This document shows positions 56,736 to 64,000 of a DNA stretch of 64,000 bases, in pieces. Below the pieces are notes generated by a model that was not told where the DNA came from, did no database searches, and saw only the letters and a list, made by a program, of their open reading frames with translations. Both the position numbers and the translations under genes were made by a program. Origin of the DNA: Nocardioides palaemonis (GTDB taxonomy: Bacteria > Actinomycetota > Actinomycetes > Propionibacteriales > Nocardioidaceae). The stretch spans positions 2,170,001 to 2,234,000 of the forward strand of contig NZ_JAGVQR010000001.1 in NCBI RefSeq assembly GCF_018275325.1, given 5' to 3'. The first letter of the stretch is position 1. Each line of letters opens with the position of its first letter.

Positions 56736-58379
56736 ATGACCTCCCCCGACCTGCGCACGGCCACCAACCAGGTCCCGCCCCTCGTGGGCCACGACGTCGT
56801 CGGCTCCGACCTCGCGCTGACCGAGGCGCTCGTGCGGCACGGCTCCGCCGACCTGGTCGACGACCTGGCGCCCCTGGGCCGCGAGGCCGGGTCGGAGGAG
56901 GCGCGCGAGCACGGCGTGCTCGCCAACCGGCACCACCCGACGCTGGTCCCCTACGACCGCTGGGGCAACCGCGTGGACGAGGTCGAGTTCCACCCGTCGT
57001 GGCACTGGCTGATGGGGCGGGCCGTCGCCCACGGGCTGCAGGCCGCGCCCTGGGAGCAGCAGGAGGCCGGCGACCCGCACGCCCACGTACGCCGCGCGGC
57101 CGGGTTCCTGGCCTGGTCGCAGACCGAGCCCGGCCACGGCTGCCCGATCTCGATGACCTACGCGGCCGTGCCCGCGCTGCGGGTCGACCCGGCGGTCGCG
57201 GCGGAGTGGACGCCGCTGCTCGCGGCGCGCTCGTACGACCCCGGCGTGCGGCTCGCGTCCGGCAAGTCCGGCGCGCTCGCCGGCATGGGGATGACCGAGA
57301 AGCAGGGCGGCTCGGACGTGCGCGCCAACGTCACGCGCGCCCGGCCGACCGCCGACGAGGGGTGGTACGCCCTGCACGGCCACAAGTGGTTCACCTCGGC
57401 CCCGATGAACGACGTCTTCCTCGTGCTCGCCCAGGCAGACGGCGGGCTGACCTGCTTCGTCGTGCCGCGCGTGCTGGCCGACGGCACCCGCAACCGGATC
57501 GACGTGGTGCGGCTCAAGGACAAGCTCGGCAACCGGTCCAACGCTTCCGGGGAGCTCGAGCTCGACGGCACCCTCGCCCGGCGCCTCGGCGACGAGGGCA
57601 GGGGCGTGCGGACCATCATCGAGATGGTGGCCGCGACCCGGCTCGACTGCGTCCTCGGCTCGGCCGCGCTGATGCGGCACGCGCTGGCGGAGGCGTCGTG
57701 GCACGTCGCGCACCGGTCCGCGTTCGGCGGGCTGCTCGCCGACAAGCCCCTCATGCAGAACGTCGTCGCCGACCTCGCCGTCGAGTCCGAGGCGGCGACG
57801 GCGCTCGCCCTGCGGCTGGCCGCCGCGGTGGACCGCCCCGACGACCCGCACGAGGTGGCGCTGCGGCGCATCGCGCTGCCGCTCGCCAAGTTCTGGGTGT
57901 GCAAGCGCACGCCCGCGATGGTGGCCGAGGCGCTCGAGTGCCTCGGCGGCAACGGCTACGTCGAGGAGTCGGGGCTGCCGCTGATGTTTCGCGAGTCGCC
58001 GCTCAACTCGGTCTGGGAGGGGTCCGGCAACGTCAACGCCCTCGACGTGCTGCGTGCCCTCGGCCGCGAGCCGGAGGTGCTGCAGGCGTGGATCACCGAG
58101 GTGGGTGCGGCCCGGAGCGCGGACGGCCGGCTCGACCGCGCCGTCGACGACACCCTGGCGCTGCTCGGCGAGACCGGCGCGATGGAGGCCGGCGCCCGTC
58201 GGCTCGCGGGCCGGATGGCGGCGTGCCTGCAGGGCTCGCTCCTGGTGCGGTACGCCCCCGCCGAGGTGGCCGACGCGTTCTGCGGCAGCCGGTTCGACGC
58301 AGGCTACGGCGGGACCTACGGGATGTTGACGAGCGGTGGCCTGCGGGCGGTCGTCGAGCGCGCGACGCCGCGCGTCTGA
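56736..58379 (+). CDS. AidB-like acyl-CoA dehydrogenase
   Basis: The 547-residue flavoprotein has the acyl-CoA dehydrogenase fold with AGMGMTEKQGGSDVRANVTRA (parts: GMGMTEKQGGSD; FAD/substrate), HGHKWFTSAP, and a C-terminal block ECLGGNGYVEESGLP and WEGSGNVNALDVL. The extended N-terminal domain (about 180 residues) and the WEGSGNVNALD end are typical of AidB, the E. coli protein of the adaptive alkylation response that binds DNA and has isovaleryl-CoA dehydrogenase activity. It is leaderless (TACGGT 6 nt before ATG) and stands alone. Confidence 0.9.
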   Translation: MTSPDLRTATNQVPPLVGHDVVGSDLALTEALVRHGSADLVDDLAPLGREAGSEEAREHGVLANRHHPTLVPYDRWGNRVDEVEFHPSWHWLMGRAVAHGLQAAPWEQQEAGDPHAHVRRAAGFLAWSQTEPGHGCPISMTYAAVPALRVDPAVAAEWTPLLAARSYDPGVRLASGKSGALAGMGMTEKQGGSDVRANVTRARPTADEGWYALHGHKWFTSAPMNDVFLVLAQADGGLTCFVVPRVLADGTRNRIDVVRLKDKLGNRSNASGELELDGTLARRLGDEGRGVRTIIEMVAATRLDCVLGSAALMRHALAEASWHVAHRSAFGGLLADKPLMQNVVADLAVESEAATALALRLAAAVDRPDDPHEVALRRIALPLAKFWVCKRTPAMVAEALECLGGNGYVEESGLPLMFRESPLNSVWEGSGNVNALDVLRALGREPEVLQAWITEVGAARSADGRLDRAVDDTLALLGETGAMEAGARRLAGRMAACLQGSLLVRYAPAEVADAFCGSRFDAGYGGTYGMLTSGGLRAVVERATPRV

Positions 58380-58496
58380 CTCCGCCGTGACCCGAACGGG
58401 CCATGTCGGGGCGACGTTCGGTCACGATCGGGCCAAGTCCACGTGGCGAGGGACCACGGCGACCTAGGGTGGTCGGGATTCTGAGGGGGATCCACC

Positions 58497-58805
58497 TTGA
58501 GCCAGTCCAGCACCCTGTTCACCGTCGGCACCCTGCTGCGCCACGCCCAGGACGCCGCCGCGCCGGTGCGGGTGCTCGTCTCCGGCACCTGGCTCGACGG
58601 CGTCATCGTCGGCGCCGACGGCCTCGGTGTGATCCTCGACGACGGCAACGGCCACCAGGTCCTGGTCCGCCTCGACTCGATCGTGGCGGTGAGCTTCTCC
58701 CGCGCCGCCATCGACGGCGACCCGCAGCCGGAGCCCGACGACGCCCGCGCCCACTGGGGCGCCGAGCGCCAGCCGATCGAGGCGGGCCCGGTCGGCGGCT
58801 ACTGA
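58497..58805 (+). CDS. Small hypothetical protein, 102 residues
   Basis: The product contains a beta-rich core of about 50 residues (VRVLVSGTWLDGVIVGADGLGVILDD, shown in part as LVSGTWLDGVIVG, then HQVLVRLDSIVAVSFS), which resembles small SH3-like or LSm-like folds, and an acidic, Pro-rich C-terminal tail. I do not recognise a family. The start is TTG 58497, with GAGGGGGA 6 nt upstream. It ends 12 nt from convergent pgm. Confidence 0.6.
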   Translation: MSQSSTLFTVGTLLRHAQDAAAPVRVLVSGTWLDGVIVGADGLGVILDDGNGHQVLVRLDSIVAVSFSRAAIDGDPQPEPDDARAHWGAERQPIEAGPVGGY

Positions 58806-58817
58806 GCCGCCCGGCGC

Positions 58818-60461
58818 TCAGCCCAGCGCAGCGGCCACCACGTCCCGCGCCTCGGCCTGCACCTCGGCGAGGTGGTCGGGGCCGCGGAACGACTCGGCGT
58901 AGATCTTGTAGACGTCCTCGGTCCCGCTGGGCCGTGCCGCGAACCACGCCGACTCGGTGGTCACCTTGAGCCCGCCGATCTTCGCGCCGTTGCCGGGCGC
59001 CTCGGTGAGCTTGCCGGTGATCTCCTCCCCCGCCAGCGTGGTCGCCGCGACCGCGTCGGGCGAGAGCGCCGCCAGCCTGGCCTTCTCCTCGCGCGAGGCC
59101 GGTGCGTCGATACGGGCGTAGGCCGGGTCGCCGTGCTGCGCCACCAGGTCCGCGTAGTGCTCGCTCGGGGTGCGGCCGGTCGCGCCGAGGATCTCGCTGG
59201 CCAGCAGGGCGAGCAGCAGCCCGTCCTTGTCGGTCGTCCACGTGGACCCGTCGCGGCGCAGGAACGACGCGCCGGCCGACTCCTCGCCGCCGAAGCCGAA
59301 CGAGCCGTCCATCAGGCCCGGCACGAACCACTTGAAGCCGACCGGCACTTCCACCAGAGGCGTGCCGATGGACGCGGCGACCCGGTCGATCATCGAGCTC
59401 GACACGAGCGTCTTGCCGATCCGGGCGGACTCGGGCCAGCCCGGTCGTGCGCCGCCGAAGAGGTGCTGGATCGCCACGGCGAGGAAGTGGTTGGGGTTCA
59501 TCAGGCCGGCGTCCGGCGTCACGATGCCGTGCCGGTCGGCGTCGGCGTCGTTGCCGGTGGCGATCGCGTAGTCGTCCTTGCGGTCCACGAGCGAGGCCAT
59601 CGCGTGCGGCGACGAGCAGTCCATCCGGATCTTGCCGTCCCAGTCGAGCGTCATGAAGCGCCACGTGGGGTCGACGAGCGGGTTGACCACCGTCAGGTCG
59701 AGGCGGTGCCGCTCGGCGATCTCGCCCCAGTAGGCGACGCTGGCGCCACCGAGCGGGTCCGCGCCGATCCGCACGCCGGCGTCGCGCACGACGTCGAGGT
59801 CGAGGACGCTCGGCAGGTCGTCGACGTAGTGGCCGAGGAAGTCGTAGGTGCCGACCGCCGCCCGTGCCTTGGCGAACGCGACCCGCTTCACGCCGGCGAT
59901 GTTGCCGCGGATCAGCTCGTTGGCGCGGGCCGCGATCACCGATGTCGCGTCGGAGTCGGCCGGACCGCCGTGGGGCGGGTTGTACTTGAACCCGCCGTCG
60001 GACGGCGGGTTGTGCGACGGCGTGACGACGATGCCGTCGGCGAGCCCGGCGCCCGTCGTACGTCCCTGGTTGGCGCGGATGATCGCGTGGCTCACCGCGG
60101 GGGTCGGGGTGAAGCCGTCGCGGTCGTCGACGAGCACGGTCACGTCGTTGGCGACCAGCACCTCGAGCGCCGTCGCCCAGGCCGGCTCGGACAGGGCGTG
60201 GGTGTCGCGGCCGATGAACAGCGGCCCGTCGTAGCCCTGCTCGCGGCGGTAGTCGCAGATCGCCTGCGTGGTGGCGGCGATGTGCACCTCGTTGAAGGAG
60301 GTGGTGAGCGAGGTGCCGCGGTGCCCGCTCGTGCCGAACGCGACCTGCTGGGCGACCTCGTCGGGATCGGGCTCGAGGTCGAAGTAGGCGGTCACGAGGT
60401 GGGCGACGTCCACCAGGTCCTCGGTGCGGGCGGGCTGTCCGGCTCTCTCGTGGTTGGCCAT
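58818..60461 (-). CDS. pgm: Phosphoglucomutase (alpha-D-glucose phosphate-specific)
   Basis: The 547-residue enzyme interconverts glucose-1-P and glucose-6-P, linking glycolysis to glycogen and nucleotide-sugar supply. The phosphoserine loop TPSHNPPSDGG (about residue 148), the metal motif GNDADADRHG (about 295) and the sugar-binding FGGEESAGASF (about 380) are present; AFGTSGHRG opens the catalytic core. The final motif SGTEDVYKIYAESF binds phosphate. ATG 60461 is preceded by CAAGAT at 6 nt, suggesting leaderless expression. glgC lies 2.5 kb away. Confidence 0.95.
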   Translation of the reverse strand: MANHERAGQPARTEDLVDVAHLVTAYFDLEPDPDEVAQQVAFGTSGHRGTSLTTSFNEVHIAATTQAICDYRREQGYDGPLFIGRDTHALSEPAWATALEVLVANDVTVLVDDRDGFTPTPAVSHAIIRANQGRTTGAGLADGIVVTPSHNPPSDGGFKYNPPHGGPADSDATSVIAARANELIRGNIAGVKRVAFAKARAAVGTYDFLGHYVDDLPSVLDLDVVRDAGVRIGADPLGGASVAYWGEIAERHRLDLTVVNPLVDPTWRFMTLDWDGKIRMDCSSPHAMASLVDRKDDYAIATGNDADADRHGIVTPDAGLMNPNHFLAVAIQHLFGGARPGWPESARIGKTLVSSSMIDRVAASIGTPLVEVPVGFKWFVPGLMDGSFGFGGEESAGASFLRRDGSTWTTDKDGLLLALLASEILGATGRTPSEHYADLVAQHGDPAYARIDAPASREEKARLAALSPDAVAATTLAGEEITGKLTEAPGNGAKIGGLKVTTESAWFAARPSGTEDVYKIYAESFRGPDHLAEVQAEARDVVAAALG

Positions 60462-60513
60462 GGCCCCATCTTGGTGGGTCCGGGCACGCGCGTCGAGAAA
60501 CCTCGGGGTGGGG

Positions 60514-60540
60514 TGTCGATCCGTGCCCGGGTCGTCCGTC
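60514..60540 (+). promoter_or_regulatory. Candidate ECF sigma promoter of the DGPF-sigma operon
   Basis: TGTCGA (60514-60519), 17 nt, CGTC (60537-60540), then about 52 nt to the first ATG. TGTC-type -35 and CGTC -10 elements are typical of ECF sigma factors, so the operon may be autoregulated by its own sigma factor. Confidence 0.5.
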
Positions 60541-60592
60541 ACAGTGGTGAGGCCGCACCCGCGGCCCGCGACGACGAAGGAGCTCGACACCG

Positions 60593-60943
60593 ATGAGCCG
60601 CTACCTGATCCTCCTGCCCGCCCCCGAGGCGGAGTGGGCGGACCTGCCGCCGGAGGAGCACGAGAAGGGGATGCGCTCGCACGCGCAGTTCCAGGAGGAC
60701 CTGAGGACCGGTGGCCACGAGCTGCTGGTCGCGGGGCCGCTCGATCCGTCGGCCGACGCCACCTCGATGCGACCCGACGGCGCGGGCGGCACGCTCGTCA
60801 GCGACGGGCCGTTCACCGAGTCCGTGGAGCAGGTCGTGGGGTTCTACCTCGTCCGCTCGGACGACGAGGCCGACCTGCGCGCCGCGTGCGAGCGGTGGTC
60901 GAGCCGTGGTGAGCTCCTCGAGCTCCGTCGCATGGTCGAGTGA
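60593..60943 (+). CDS. YciI-like DGPF-domain protein 1
   Basis: The 116-residue protein has the ferredoxin-like YciI fold and the DGPF signature SDGPFTESVEQVVGFYLV (about residues 66-83), which names this family. DGPF proteins are routinely encoded next to ECF sigma factors of the ECF42 group; they are thought to sense or process an unknown signal. AAGGAG lies 10 nt before ATG. Three such genes precede the sigma gene here. Confidence 0.9.
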   Translation: MSRYLILLPAPEAEWADLPPEEHEKGMRSHAQFQEDLRTGGHELLVAGPLDPSADATSMRPDGAGGTLVSDGPFTESVEQVVGFYLVRSDDEADLRAACERWSSRGELLELRRMVE

Positions 60944-60953
60944 GAGGACCGAC

Positions 60954-61310
60954 ATGAGCGACTACATCGTGCTGCTGTACGGCGACACCGAGGCGTGGTG
61001 GGACACCCCCGAGGCGGAGAAGAAGGCGACCTACGACGTCCACGAGCGCTTCACCGCGGAGCTCGAGCGACGTGGCCACACGGTCGTCGGCGGCGCGGAG
61101 CTGCCGCGGGCCTCGGAGTCACGGACGATCGCGCCCCACTCCGACACCGTCACCGAGGGACCGTGGACGGAGACCACCGAGCAGCTCGGTGGCTACTACG
61201 AGGTCCGCACCGAGGACCTGGACGACCTGATGGACGTCTGCAGGATCCTCTCGGCCACGGGCGACGCCGTCGAGGTGCACCGCAAGATCACCGGTGAGGA
61301 GGCGTCGTGA
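60954..61310 (+). CDS. YciI-like DGPF-domain protein 2
   Basis: This 118-residue paralog has TEGPWTETTEQLGGYYEV (about residues 66-83) in place of the DGPF motif (EGPW). It starts with ATG 60954, 10 nt after its neighbour, with GAGAGGA upstream, and ends in a GTGA overlap with the third copy. Confidence 0.88.
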   Translation: MSDYIVLLYGDTEAWWDTPEAEKKATYDVHERFTAELERRGHTVVGGAELPRASESRTIAPHSDTVTEGPWTETTEQLGGYYEVRTEDLDDLMDVCRILSATGDAVEVHRKITGEEAS

Positions 61311-61660
61311 AGTACCTGGTGCTCCTGATCGGCGACGGCGAGCTCCCGCCGTGGTCGGAGCACACCCCCGAGGAGCAGGCGGCCGTGATGCAGCAGTTCG
61401 AGGCGTTCCACGCCGCCGTGGCCGAGCGGGAGGGCGTCGAGATCCTCGCGGGCGAGGCGCTCGCCGGTCCCACCCACGCCACGACCGTCCGCACCCGCGG
61501 CGGCACCACCACGCTCACCGAGGGTCCGTACGCGGAGGTGATCGAGGGCATGGGCGGCTTCTACCTGGTCGAGACGCCCGACCTCGACGTGCTGCTCGAG
61601 CTGCTGCAGATCCTCCCGCCGTACGACATGCAGCTGTCGCCCGCCGTGGAGACCAGCTGA
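61307..61660 (+). CDS. YciI-like DGPF-domain protein 3
   Basis: This 117-residue paralog has TEGPYAEVIEGMGGFYLVET (about residues 67-86), again EGP instead of DGP. It starts at GTG 61307 overlapping the previous stop and is followed 2 nt later by the sigma gene, so all four are translationally linked. Confidence 0.88.
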   Translation: MKYLVLLIGDGELPPWSEHTPEEQAAVMQQFEAFHAAVAEREGVEILAGEALAGPTHATTVRTRGGTTTLTEGPYAEVIEGMGGFYLVETPDLDVLLELLQILPPYDMQLSPAVETS

Positions 61661-61662
61661 GC

Positions 61663-62904
61663 GTGCAGCCGGCCGACGGGGCGCTCGAGCAGGTCGTGCG
61701 CGAGGAGTGGGGCCGCCTGGTGGCCCTGCTCCTCGCACAGTTCCGCCGGCTCGACCTGGTCGAGGACGCGCTGGGCGACGCGGTCGAGGCAGCCAGCCGG
61801 CACTGGCCGACGGAGGGCGTGCCCACCAACCCGGCGGGCTGGTTGATGACCGCGGCCCGGCGACGGGTCGTCGACCGGCTGCGCACCGAGGAGGTGTCGC
61901 GGCGCAAGCAGCCGCTGCTGGTCACCGAGGCCGAGCAGCGCGAGGAGGGGGCGCGCACCATGGCCGACGCCGGCAGCCTGGTCGAGGACGACGTGCTGCG
62001 CCTGGTGCTGATGTGCGCCCACCCGGCGCTGGCGGCGGAGTCCGCGAGCGCGCTGAGCCTCCGGCTGGTGATGGGCGTGCCGACACCGGACATCGCGCGC
62101 CTCTTCCTGGTGCCGGAGCCGACCATGGCCGCGCGGATCACCCGCGCCAAGAAGCGCATCGTCGGCGCCGGCATCCCGTTCGCGGTCCCCGACGCCTCCG
62201 CGCTCCCCGACCGCCTCGACACGGTCGCCCAGACCGCCTACCTCGCCTTCACGGCGGGCTACGCTCCCGGCACCGGACCCGACCTGCTGCGCGCCGACCT
62301 CGCCGGTGAGGCGATCCGGCTGGTCCGCGTGGTGCTGGGGCTGCGTCCCGACGAGCCGACGCTCGTGGCGCTGCTCGCCCTCACCCTCCTGCAGCACTCG
62401 CGCCGCGACGCCCGCGTGCGCGACGGACGGCTGGTGCTGCTCGCCGACCAGGACCGCACGCGCTGGCACCACGACGAGGTGGCCGAGGCGATGCGGCTGC
62501 TCACCGGTCCGGTGCTGACCGGTCCGATCGCCCCGCTCGCGGCGTCGTACGCCCTGCAGGCACGGATCGCGGCCGAGCACGCCACCGCCCCGACCGCCGC
62601 GGACACGCGCTGGGACCGGGTGGTCGGCTGGTACGACCTGCTCCTCCAGGTCTCCCCCAGCCCGTCCGCGCGACTGGCCCGCGCCGTCGCCGTGGCCGAG
62701 GACCGCGGCACCGCCGCCGGCCTCGCGGCGCTGGAGGGACTGGAGATCCCCGACAGCCACCGCCCCGCGGCGGTGCGCGCCGAGCTGCTCACCCGCGCCG
62801 GCGACACCGACGCGGCGCGGGCCGCCTACGACCAGGCGATCGCGGCCTGCCGCAACGACGTCGAGCGGGCCTTCCTCACCGAGCAGCGCGCGAGCCTGGG
62901 CTGA
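61663..62904 (+). CDS. ECF sigma factor with C-terminal TPR-like extension (ECF42 type)
   Basis: The 413-residue protein has a sigma-2 region (VREEWGRLVALLLAQFRRLDLVEDALGDA, here in part: FRRLDLVEDALGDA; NPAGWLMTAARRRVVDRLR), a sigma-4 helix-turn-helix (MGVPTPDIARLFLVPEPTMAARITRAKKRI, in part: TPDIARLFLVPEPTMAARI) and a C-terminal domain of about 230 residues with TPR-like helices. Normal ECF factors have about 180 residues; the long extension with DGPF partners and no anti-sigma gene is the mark of ECF42. The extension probably controls activity. GTG 61663 is the start. Confidence 0.92.
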   Translation: MQPADGALEQVVREEWGRLVALLLAQFRRLDLVEDALGDAVEAASRHWPTEGVPTNPAGWLMTAARRRVVDRLRTEEVSRRKQPLLVTEAEQREEGARTMADAGSLVEDDVLRLVLMCAHPALAAESASALSLRLVMGVPTPDIARLFLVPEPTMAARITRAKKRIVGAGIPFAVPDASALPDRLDTVAQTAYLAFTAGYAPGTGPDLLRADLAGEAIRLVRVVLGLRPDEPTLVALLALTLLQHSRRDARVRDGRLVLLADQDRTRWHHDEVAEAMRLLTGPVLTGPIAPLAASYALQARIAAEHATAPTAADTRWDRVVGWYDLLLQVSPSPSARLARAVAVAEDRGTAAGLAALEGLEIPDSHRPAAVRAELLTRAGDTDAARAAYDQAIAACRNDVERAFLTEQRASLG

Positions 62905-62920
62905 GTCCCCGCGGTGGGGG

Positions 62921-64000
62921 TCAGCCCTCCGGGACGTGCTGCTGCTTGGCGAGCACGGTGAGGCCGTCGTCGACCACGAACCCGCGCGCGCGGTCGGCGT
63001 CCTGGTCGACACCGATCTGCACGCCCGGCGGGATCACCACGCCCTTGTCGATGATCGCGTTGCGCACGACCGCGCCCTCGCCGACCCAGACGTTGTCCAT
63101 GAGGACCGAGTCGGACACCTCGGCCCCGTCCTTGACCCAGACGGCCGGTGACAGGACGGAGTGGTTGACGGTGCCGCCGCTGACGACCACGCCCGGCGAC
63201 AGGATCGAGTTGAAGGTCGACACCCGCTCCCCGCCGCCGCCCTCGACGAGCTTCGCCGGCGGGTGCGGGCCGTAGCTGGTGTAGATCGGCCACGCGGTGT
63301 TGTAGAGGTTGAAGACCGGCAGCGGCGAGACCAGGTCCATGTGCGCGGCGTAGTAGGACCGCATGGTCCCGACGTCGCGCCAGTAGCCGCGGTCGCGGTC
63401 GGTCGCGCCGGGCACCTCGTTGTCCTTGTAGTCGTAGACCGCCGACTCCGACTTGTCGACGAACCACGGGACGATGTCACCGCCCATGTCGTGCTTGGAC
63501 TGCTCGCGGGCGGCGTCGCGGGTGACGGCGTCGCGGAGCGCATCGGCGTCGAAGACGTAGTTGCCCATGCTCGCCAGCACCTCCTCCGGCGAGTCCGGCA
63601 GGCCGACGGGGTCGGTGGGCTTCTCGAGGAAGGCGCGGATCCGCTGGGGGCTCGACGGGTCGACGTCGATGACGCCGAACTGGTCGGCGAGGCTGATCGG
63701 CTGCCGGATCGCCGCGACCGTGCAGCCGGCGCCCGACTCGACGTGGTCGGCGACCATCTGCGCGAAGTCCATCCGGTAGACGTGGTCGGCGCCGACCACC
63801 ACCACGATGTCGGGCTGCTCGTCGGTGAGCAGGTTGAGCGACTGGAAGATCGCGTCCGCGCTGCCGAGGTACCACCGCTTGCCGACGCGCTGCTGGGCCG
63901 GCACCGGGGTGACGTAGTTGCCGAGCAGCTGCGACATCCGCCACGTCGTGGTGACGTGCCGGTCGAGGCTGTGCGACTTGTACTGCGTGAGCACGACGAC
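62921..64000 (-). CDS. glgC: Glucose-1-phosphate adenylyltransferase, 5' part outside the window
   Basis: At least 359 C-terminal residues are present. They include the nucleotidyltransferase segments [13 protein letters not shown] at the window edge, [13 protein letters not shown] (about residue 70 of the visible part), FLEKPTDP and the C-terminal left-handed beta-helix with hexapeptide repeats ([29 protein letters not shown] in part). The enzyme makes ADP-glucose for glycogen and trehalose. The N-terminal GGxGxRL nucleotide loop lies to the right of position 64000. It converges with the sigma gene, with a 16-nt gap. Confidence 0.95.
   Translation of the reverse strand, partial: VVVLTQYKSHSLDRHVTTTWRMSQLLGNYVTPVPAQQRVGKRWYLGSADAIFQSLNLLTDEQPDIVVVVGADHVYRMDFAQMVADHVESGAGCTVAAIRQPISLADQFGVIDVDPSSPQRIRAFLEKPTDPVGLPDSPEEVLASMGNYVFDADALRDAVTRDAAREQSKHDMGGDIVPWFVDKSESAVYDYKDNEVPGATDRDRGYWRDVGTMRSYYAAHMDLVSPLPVFNLYNTAWPIYTSYGPHPPAKLVEGGGGERVSTFNSILSPGVVVSGGTVNHSVLSPAVWVKDGAEVSDSVLMDNVWVGEGAVVRNAIIDKGVVIPPGVQIGVDQDADRARGFVVDDGLTVLAKQQHVPEG

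Noticed and set aside
62905..62920. CCCC-GCGGT-GGGG hairpin between the sigma gene and glgC as terminator.
   Set aside because: Only a 4-bp stem in a 16-nt gap; not convincing.

Overview
The window is a continuous, very GC-rich (clearly above two thirds G+C by eye) chromosomal segment of an actinobacterium, most likely Nocardioides or another member of Nocardioidaceae. The reasons are the codon use, the trpC-trpB-trpA-lgt gene order with a HGxxPAAW membrane protein and the Trp-operon-associated membrane protein, a four-domain ribosomal protein S1, an ANTAR response regulator of PdtaR type next to pyk, DNA polymerase I without a recognisable proofreading active site, and a tandem intergenic repeat of the GCTGGTCGAGGAGGTCGCGC type that I associate with Nocardioides genomes. 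I see no insertion sequence, phage or CRISPR array; this is mostly core chromosome with one accessory surface-glycan region.

Layout. 1-7.1 kb: the end of a secreted Ig-like protein, a patatin-like hydrolase, rpsA, an APH-type kinase and a large secreted protein with Ig-like and calcium-binding TSP3 repeats. 7.1-13.2 kb: a methyltransferase, then a DUF3068-moxR-DUF58-transglutaminase-like operon on the minus strand in which the transglutaminase domain has lost its catalytic Cys and His. 13.3-27.2 kb: a cell-surface polysaccharide or glycoprotein locus with an O-acyltransferase, three large polytopic membrane proteins, a 2-oxoglutarate/Fe(II) oxygenase, a GT2-methyltransferase fusion, a GT4 enzyme, a second methyltransferase, two tandem Wzx-like flippases and a 57-residue membrane peptide. 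27.2-36.1 kb: polA, a hotdog thioesterase, a GNAT protein and a complete branched-chain amino-acid ABC transporter (livK-livH-livM-livG-livF). 36.3-45 kb: pdtaR, an atypical tRNA with a CAA anticodon, pyk and gltBD. 45-51.6 kb: a tightly overlapping operon (class IV aminotransferase, hisI, Trp-associated membrane protein, HGxxPAAW protein, trpCBA, SCO, lgt) that lacks trpE. 51.6-52.1 kb: a tRNA-Gly/Cys/Val operon with promoter, terminator and a tandem repeat. 52.1-64 kb: a CHAP-domain wall hydrolase, a sulfotransferase-K+ channel-YihY cluster, an AidB-like acyl-CoA dehydrogenase, pgm, a DGPF(YciI)x3-ECF sigma operon with a candidate ECF promoter, and the 3' part of glgC.

How genes work together. 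Carbon and nitrogen metabolism dominate the core portion: pyk, pgm and glgC handle glycolysis and glycogen entry, gltBD assimilates ammonia, liv imports branched amino acids, trp/his genes make aromatic amino acids and histidine. The glycan region would assemble (GT2, GT4), decorate (acyl, methyl, possible hydroxylation) and export (two flippases) a surface glycan.

Two genome-scale habits are visible. Genes overlap heavily (ATGA/GTGA couplings; convergent pairs overlapping by 13-78 bp), and many genes have a TANNNT -10 element only 6-8 nt before the start codon with no Shine-Dalgarno, which implies leaderless mRNAs and was used here to choose several starts.
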